From: JAJAZB01 sp965249815
Lineage (GTDB): Bacteria; Bacteroidota; Bacteroidia; Cytophagales; Spirosomataceae
Length of the DNA: 64,000 nucleotides
Assembly: GCA_965249815.1 (NCBI GenBank)
Contig: CBDFMV010000002.1
Location: forward strand, 744,001-808,000
Direction: 5' to 3'
Shown here: piece after piece, positions 59,310-64,000 of the stretch
Position numbering within the stretch: position 1 is the first letter of the stretch
Layout of the letters: the number at the start of each line of letters is the position of its first letter
Position numbers and translations under genes: made by a program
The notes under the pieces: generated by a model
Told to the model about the DNA's origin: nothing
What the model saw: the letters and a program-made list of their open reading frames with translations, nothing else
The model's database searches: none

Positions 59310-59853
59310 AGCGTACGATGCCTACGGCGCGGAGTTCCCGCCGGAGCCAGGCTTTGGCCCGCGCCAGTTGTGATTTCGAGGTGTTGTCCGAAATGTCCAG
59401 CAGTTTCCCGATTTCGGGATGGGTGTAGCCTTCGATCACGTACAGGTTGAACACCAGCCGGTAACCGTCGGGCAGTTGCTGAATGAGGCGGAGGAGTTCG
59501 TCGGTGCCCAACTGCGCAAGCAGCGGGGCGTCGTCGCGCGCGGCAGCTTCGGGTACGGCATCCAGATCGGTGGTGTGGCGGTATTTTTCGTGCTGGTGGT
59601 AGTGGTTGATGGCCGTGTTGACGACCACCCGCCGCACCCAGGCGTTGAGGTGATCGGTATGCCGGAGTTCGCCGAGGCCCCGGAAAATTTTTACAAACGC
59701 CTCCTGAAAAATGTCTTCGGCCTCGGCCCGTTGCCGGGCGTACCGCAGGCAAACCCCCATCATGCTCCGTTTATAACGCTCGTACAACGCCGCCTGCGCG
59801 CGGGCGTCGCCGCGCTGGCAGGCCTTGAGCAGTTCGGCGTCGGTACGGAACAT
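59296..59853 (-). CDS. ECF-type RNA polymerase sigma factor
   Basis: 185 aa from the ATG at 59853. Region 2: LLKACQRGDARAQAALYERY, VCLRYARQRAEAEDIFQEAF with the polymerase-core contact, and NAWVRRVVVNTAINHYHQHEKY. Region 4: LIQQLPDGYRLVFNLYVIEG and HPEIGKLLDISDNTSKSQLARAKAWLR. Standard length for an ECF sigma factor. The frame is open upstream through the inverted repeat region, and I reject that extension. Confidence 0.95.
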   Translation of the reverse strand: MFRTDAELLKACQRGDARAQAALYERYKRSMMGVCLRYARQRAEAEDIFQEAFVKIFRGLGELRHTDHLNAWVRRVVVNTAINHYHQHEKYRHTTDLDAVPEAAARDDAPLLAQLGTDELLRLIQQLPDGYRLVFNLYVIEGYTHPEIGKLLDISDNTSKSQLARAKAWLRRELRAVGIVRYETD

Positions 59854-60159
59854 GGGTTTGGGTAAAATGGATAAATGGGGTAATTGACCCAGGTGGTCTG
59901 GTCGGAATAAGGGGCTTTCATGGTGAGGGAACCACCCCGCCCTGCGGGCACCCCTCCTTGAAAAAAGGAGGGGAACCGTAATCGTCCTGGAACAGCAACG
60001 AATCCCCTCCTTGAAAAAAGGAGGGGTGCCCGCAGGGCGGGGTGGTTCGGTCGGCTGAGAAAGGCGGTTTGGATACCACAAAACTTAGGTCAAATTGGTA
60101 AATAAGTAATTGAGCGCGAGGGGCAAATTACCCATTTCCCGATTACTAACTCGACCAGG
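59854..60159. other. 306-nt gap holding a composite inverted repeat
   Basis: Between the sigma-factor start and the stop of the Ig-repeat lipoprotein gene, both minus strand. It contains the inverted repeat at 59929-60048 and no gene. The sigma-factor promoter should be within 59854-59928. Confidence 0.55.
59929..60048. repeat. Composite inverted repeat: 31-bp arms, each holding its own hairpin
   Basis: Outer arms 59929-59959 and 60018-60048 are a perfect inverted repeat of 31 bp. Two identical 23-nt units at 59951-59973 and 60004-60026 each fold alone (cccctcctt, loop gaaaa, aaggagggg). From memory, similar ACCCCTCCTT units recur in many Bacteroidota genomes, like REP/BIME elements; that is not tested here. 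Confidence 0.85.
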
Positions 60160-61389
60160 CTATTTTCTCAGCGCCACCGCGACCGTGCCCGTCACTTTCC
60201 CGCCCTTCGTAGTCGTGATTTCGTAGGTAAATTTATCGCTTTCTCCCGTTTTAGGCGGGGTGTAAAACACCTTCAACCCGTCAATCTCGGCCTTGCCCAG
60301 CAGGGGTTTCGTGCCAATGGCCAGGCTGGCAGCGGGCGAGCAGAGCACGTCGTTGGCCAACACGGGAATTTCCACCCGATCGCCGCCCAGTTTCACCGTC
60401 ACCTTGTCGGCTTCGGTGTGGTTTTGGCAGGCCGGGTTGAGCGGTTCGACGGCAATTTTCACAACCGCCGTCGGGCATTCTTTCCCGTTGGCAAAGCAGA
60501 CCTGGTACGTGAAATCGAGCGTACCCGAAAAACCGGGGGCGGGTTTGAAAACCACCTCATTCGCCGCGTTGACCGTGACCGTACCCGCCGCCGCGCGGGG
60601 CAGGGTTTTGAGCGAAACCGTACCCGGTTTGTCGCAGAGCCGGTCGTTTTTCAGCACCGCCAGCACCACTTCGGGCGTGCCTTCCTTCACCGAGGCCGCG
60701 TCGGGAGCGAGGGTCACCTGGCACCCCACTACCGGCGGTTCCACGGCGACTTTCACCGCCGCCGCCAGCAAGTCGGTGCTGCCAGCGAGGTGGTACACGT
60801 ACACAAACGAATCCGTGCCCAGAAAACCCGTGGCGGGTTTGTAAATAATGGTTTTGCCCTTTACCTCGGTGGTGCCGTGCTGGGGCGCGATGCCCACTTT
60901 GAGCGAACCGGGGTCGAATTCGCCGCTGCAAAACCGGTCGTTGGCGATGACGTCGATGGTTACCGGCGTGTTGGGCAGGGTGCGGGCGGCGTCGGCCTGC
61001 GCCCCGGCGTTGCAGGGGAGTTGTTCCGGTTTGGGTTTGATGACCACCCGAATGGTATCATTCACCGGGCCGTTGCCCGCCGTGCGGTTGAGCGTAAATT
61101 GGTCTTCGGCTTCCTGGAGCGTCGAATCGGGCCGGTAGAGCAGGTAGCCGTTGGTCAGAAAATTGAGCTTGCCAAAACGGGGGCTGGTGCCCACGCGGTA
61201 GGTCGTGACGCCGTCGGTGGCGGCGGCGAGGGAAATCGTTACGTCGTCGCCGGGCAACGAGTAGACGGTTCGGAAACCGGCCGGACCCGCCGCCGGATCG
61301 GGCGCGACGTCGCTGCCGATGCGGTCGCAGGCGGGCAAGCCGACGAGCATCAGGGCCGAAAGGAGCCTGGAAAAACGGAAAAAGCGCAT
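60160..61389 (-). CDS. Lipoprotein with tandem bacterial Ig-like domains
   Basis: 409 aa; lipobox VGLPAC with Cys21. Four repeats of ~95 residues follow, each with a strand like VTIDVIANDRFC or VVLAVLKNDRLCD and a closing KPAxGFxGTxxFxY segment (KPATGFLGTDSFVYVY, KPAPGFSGTLDFTYQV). These match Ig-like/cadherin-like Big_9-type domains that carry two Cys per repeat. A cell-surface adhesion or scaffold role is inferred. The start is fixed by the lipobox. Confidence 0.87.
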   Translation of the reverse strand: MRFFRFSRLLSALMLVGLPACDRIGSDVAPDPAAGPAGFRTVYSLPGDDVTISLAAATDGVTTYRVGTSPRFGKLNFLTNGYLLYRPDSTLQEAEDQFTLNRTAGNGPVNDTIRVVIKPKPEQLPCNAGAQADAARTLPNTPVTIDVIANDRFCSGEFDPGSLKVGIAPQHGTTEVKGKTIIYKPATGFLGTDSFVYVYHLAGSTDLLAAAVKVAVEPPVVGCQVTLAPDAASVKEGTPEVVLAVLKNDRLCDKPGTVSLKTLPRAAAGTVTVNAANEVVFKPAPGFSGTLDFTYQVCFANGKECPTAVVKIAVEPLNPACQNHTEADKVTVKLGGDRVEIPVLANDVLCSPAASLAIGTKPLLGKAEIDGLKVFYTPPKTGESDKFTYEITTTKGGKVTGTVAVALRK

Positions 61390-61543
61390 GGAGTAACTGG
61401 TTTTGCGGGTGAAACAACCGGCGAAACGCGTTTCAATCCGCAAAGACCACGGCCCCGGGCAAAGGGTTGCGCCGCCATTTCCCGAACTCCGTTTTTCTAC
61501 GACCTCCGCGCAAACCCAACGTCCCCGGCGGTTAAATTCTCAC

Positions 61544-63010
61544 TCACAGGTTCCGCAAAAATTCCACCAGCAGCCGTACCCCGAAGGCCGTCCCGGCGCG
61601 CTGGGGCGCAAAATCGATGTCGCCGAAGGCCACGCCCGCGATGTCGAGGTGTGCCCACGCCACGTGTTTTTCCGTAAAAACTTCCAAAAACTTCGCGGCG
61701 GCGATGGCCCCCGAATGCGGCAGGCCGGAGTAGTTGCGCAGGTCAGCCACGTCCGATTTAAGGTGTTCGGCGTAGTCTTCCCAGAGCGGCAACCGCCAGA
61801 GGCGCTCGCCGGTGGCTTCGCCCGCGCGTTTGAGGCGTTTGCCGAGGTCGTCGTTTTCGGTGAAAAGGCCCGCAGCGTGGTACCCCAGCGCCGCGATGAC
61901 GTTGCCGGTGAGCGTGGCGAGGTCGATGAGCACGTCGGGCTGGTAGTTTTTCAGGCAGTACGCCAGCCCGTCGGCCAAAATGAGGCGGCCCTCGGCGTCG
62001 GTGTCGGTCACTTCGATGGTTTTTCCGGCGTACGAATCGATCACGTCGCCGGGTTTCATCGCGTCGCCGTCCACCGAGTTTTCGGTACTGGGCACGATGC
62101 CGACGAGGTGGACGGGCAACTTCAGCCGCGCCGCCAGTTCGAGGGTGCCGAGCACCGCCGCCGCCCCGCCCAGGTCCGATTTCATGAGGTGCATGTTGGC
62201 CGAGGGTTTGATGGAAACCCCGCCCGTATCGAAGGTGACGCCCTTGCCCACCAGCCCGACTTTTTTCGTCGCCCCTTCGCCTACGTACTCGCAGACGATG
62301 AAGGCCGGTTCGTTGCGGCTGCCCCGGCTCACGGCGTGGAGCGCCGCCAGGCCCGCCTCCTGAATCTCGCCGTCGTCGAGCACCCGCACCGCGTAGCCGT
62401 GTCGTTCGCCCGATTCCATCGCCCACGTCGCCAGGGTTTGGGGCGTTTTGTGGTTGGCCGGGGCGTTCATCAAATCGAAAACGCGGAGTTGGGTGGCGGC
62501 AGTGGCCACGGCGGTTTGCAGGCCGGCGTTGGCCGCTTCGCGCTGGTCGGCGTCCACGACGAGTTCCAGGGTGCCTTCTTCGCCGAAAAACAGACTTTTC
62601 GGCGCGTCGTCGGTTTTGTACATCCCCAGTTTGTACCCACCCAGCAGGGCACCGTTTACGGCCCATTCCACCCACTCGACCGGGCAGCCGCGCAAATCGA
62701 GCGCCACGGCGGCGGGCAGTTTGGTTTTTTGCTGGAAAAACAACGTCCGGAAGGCCCGGATGAGTGGGCCGGACGTTGGCGCGCCCTCACCGGGTTCTTT
62801 CCCCAAACCGAGCAGGTAGAGCTTGCGCCCGGCGCGGCGGTAAATCGGGAAAATTTCTTTGGCTTCGGCCTTGAAGTCGGTCGTCAGCGTGTCGGCAGCC
62901 AGGCCGGTTTCGGTGGCGATTTGGGTCAGTTTGTCGGCCAGGGCGTCGTCCTGAACCAGCGGCCGGACCACGGCGGGCGCGGTGGGAGTGGAGGAAAAAG
63001 TGAATTGCAC
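61544..63010 (-). CDS. Leucyl aminopeptidase family M17 peptidase
   Basis: 488 aa. C-terminal catalytic domain with GKGVTFDTGGVSIKP (residues 255-269, Lys and Asp metal ligands) and DTDAEGRLILADGLAYC (336-352; the classical motif is NTDAEGRL, here Asp replaces Asn). The N-terminal ~160 residues form the regulatory domain. Acts on N-terminal residues of peptides in the cytoplasm, with two metals, as a hexamer. Monocistronic; a word-built hairpin follows its start region. Confidence 0.95.
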   Translation of the reverse strand: MQFTFSSTPTAPAVVRPLVQDDALADKLTQIATETGLAADTLTTDFKAEAKEIFPIYRRAGRKLYLLGLGKEPGEGAPTSGPLIRAFRTLFFQQKTKLPAAVALDLRGCPVEWVEWAVNGALLGGYKLGMYKTDDAPKSLFFGEEGTLELVVDADQREAANAGLQTAVATAATQLRVFDLMNAPANHKTPQTLATWAMESGERHGYAVRVLDDGEIQEAGLAALHAVSRGSRNEPAFIVCEYVGEGATKKVGLVGKGVTFDTGGVSIKPSANMHLMKSDLGGAAAVLGTLELAARLKLPVHLVGIVPSTENSVDGDAMKPGDVIDSYAGKTIEVTDTDAEGRLILADGLAYCLKNYQPDVLIDLATLTGNVIAALGYHAAGLFTENDDLGKRLKRAGEATGERLWRLPLWEDYAEHLKSDVADLRNYSGLPHSGAIAAAKFLEVFTEKHVAWAHLDIAGVAFGDIDFAPQRAGTAFGVRLLVEFLRNL

Positions 63011-63023
63011 GGGGGATTAGGAA

Positions 63024-63100
63024 AATATTCAATGCTCAATTTTCAACGTTAAATGTTGATTCTTAAGTCATTGAACATTGGGAATTGAATATTGAAAATG
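63024..63100. repeat. Imperfect hairpin of TTGAA/TTCAA-type words
   Basis: The left part (aatattcaatgctcaatttt from 63024) pairs with the right part (ending aattgaatattgaaaatg at 63100) over about 25 bp with several mismatches. Words are ttcaat, attgaa. It separates the esterase stop from the M17 peptidase start. Confidence 0.6.
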
Positions 63101-63110
63101 CTTGGCTTTT

Positions 63111-64000
63111 TCAGGAAAAAAGCCATTCCACCGCCTTCGGAAATTCCCGCGCCCAGCGGGCTTCTTCGTGGCGGCCTTCGGGGTCGAAGGAAAACTGCGT
63201 CTGCACGTTGGGATTCCGCCGGAGCGTGGCGTCGAGCCGTTCGAGCGAACTTTTCATGGACTTGGTTTCCCGACCGCCGCCGAAAAGGTAAAACTGCGTG
63301 GGCGGCGCGTCCGTCAGGTTTTTGGCGTCGGAAAACGTTTTCCCCGACACCCACAGCGAGGGCGAAAACACGAGCACCTTGCCGAACACCGGCCAGGCTT
63401 TCACGCCCGCGAAATAACTCAGCAATCCACCCAGCGAGCTGCCGCCGATGCCCGTAAACTCGCGCTCGGGCCGGGTGCGAAACTCGCCGTCGATAAACGG
63501 TTTGACGCCTTCGATGAGCGCCCGCACGAACGCTTCGCCCTCGCCGCTGCCCAGCCACCGGTGGGTGTACGGATTGAATTCGCTCTTGCGGAAATCCCCG
63601 CCGTGGTCGATGCCCACCACGATGAAATCACCGCGACCGCGCTCTTTCAGGATGGCCAGACTGCGTTCGAGGCCCCAGTCGCCGAAGCCCGCGCCGCCCT
63701 GCACGAGGTTCTGGGCGTCGAGCAGGTACAGCACCGGGTAACGACGCTCGGGTTGCACTTCGTAATCGGCGGGCAGCAGCACGCGCAGGCGGCGCGGGCG
63801 ACCTAAAACGGGGAGTTCAAACCCGTCGATGTCAATGAGTTGGGGCAAAAGCTGCGGGTGAAACGGCTGGCCTTCGCGCCGCCAGTGCGGCACGTAGTCG
63901 CGGTGCAGGCCCGTCGGCGGGTCGGTCACGCGGTTGGGCGGGGCTTCGCCGGTGGCGTCGAGCTCCACGTCGGCCCAACTGCCGCGGGTGTACTTGTACA
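63111..64000 (-). CDS. Esterase-family alpha/beta hydrolase (partial, runs off right edge)
   Basis: The minus frame is open from the stop at 63111 to the window end, giving at least 296 residues. The visible N-terminal piece, YKYTRGSWADVELDATGE, matches the end of a glycogen-binding-like domain that often precedes this esterase type. The hydrolase shows RRLRVLLPADYEVQPERRYP, VLYLLDAQNLVQGGAG, a FTGIGGSSLGGLLSYF nucleophile elbow (GGSSLGG, Ser), GKVLVFSPSLWV and the final GRHEEARWAREFP with a His. It resembles IroE/Fes-type esterases. The GTG at 63966-63968 is not the real start. Confidence 0.88.
   Translation of the reverse strand, partial: YKYTRGSWADVELDATGEAPPNRVTDPPTGLHRDYVPHWRREGQPFHPQLLPQLIDIDGFELPVLGRPRRLRVLLPADYEVQPERRYPVLYLLDAQNLVQGGAGFGDWGLERSLAILKERGRGDFIVVGIDHGGDFRKSEFNPYTHRWLGSGEGEAFVRALIEGVKPFIDGEFRTRPEREFTGIGGSSLGGLLSYFAGVKAWPVFGKVLVFSPSLWVSGKTFSDAKNLTDAPPTQFYLFGGGRETKSMKSSLERLDATLRRNPNVQTQFSFDPEGRHEEARWAREFPKAVEWLFS

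Noticed and set aside
59854..60081. N-terminal extension of the sigma factor through the inverted repeat
   Set aside because: The 76 extra residues are translated repeat DNA and have no sigma-factor homology; the ATG at 59853 gives the normal length.
1..64000. CRISPR arrays, rRNA, integrases, transposases
   Set aside because: I looked for regularly spaced repeats and for characteristic motifs on both strands and found none.

Overview
The window reads as a chromosomal segment of a GC-rich member of the Bacteroidota, most likely order Cytophagales (Spirosoma/Larkinella/Rudanella-like). The basis is the family mix (CzcCBA metal efflux with a small leading gene, DUF5916, head-GIN lipoprotein, PVC-type haem protein, GH1-RmlD fusion, PA2169 four-helix proteins), almost no Shine-Dalgarno sites, candidate promoters of the TAnnTTTG type, and a tmRNA with a tag ending YAMAA. 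The genus is inference. No tRNA, rRNA, CRISPR array, transposase or integrase was seen. Many long open frames antisense to real genes are compositional artefacts and are left out.

Layout. 1-5.8 kb (minus): heavy-metal RND efflux operon (small accessory gene, TolC-like, adaptor, CusA/CzcA cut by the left edge). 6-12.6 kb (minus): lipoproteins, DoxX, a secreted protein with a duplicated domain, an AlbA_2 protein, a DUF5916 outer-membrane protein, DUF4126 and a head-GIN lipoprotein. 13-17.5 kb (plus): ABC exporter, VapBC-type pair, UV damage endonuclease UvsE and an unassigned 347-aa protein whose paralogue lies at 33.7-34.7 kb. 17.6-23.3 kb: ruvB between two paralogous small proteins, followed by a compact recombination-like module: a small protein with a perfect sliding-clamp-binding motif, a 217-aa unknown, a tiny protein, a RecE-like PD-(D/E)XK nuclease, an FlbD-like protein, a divergent Xre-type repressor and a 197-aa unknown. 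This is the most promising undescribed system here.

23.4-36.8 kb is a stress/envelope island: a LEA-like 11-mer-repeat protein, several disordered hydrophilic or secreted proteins, a low-affinity iron permease family protein, glycosyltransferases, a GH1-RmlD fusion, a DUF3891 protein and a PA2169 protein. 36.9-46.7 kb: GH144-like glucanase, methyltransferase, ssrA, GroES-like protein, phosphoesterase, TIM-barrel epimerase, a large PVC-type haem protein, a second VapBC cassette followed by a duplicated fragment of the haem gene's 3' end, and a subclass B1 metallo-beta-lactamase. 47-64 kb: PA2169 protein, MFS transporter, DinB, GyrI-SRPBCC fusion with a WYL regulator, hydrolase, Gfo/Idh/MocA oxidoreductase, ATP-grasp enzyme, ECF sigma factor with its membrane partner, Ig-repeat lipoprotein, M17 aminopeptidase and an esterase cut by the right edge.

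Intergenic DNA is rich in hairpins. Ordinary terminators lie between convergent genes. Six gaps hold long imperfect hairpins built from short degenerate words, a different word set at each site, and one gap (59.93-60.05 kb) holds a composite inverted repeat whose arms are themselves hairpins.
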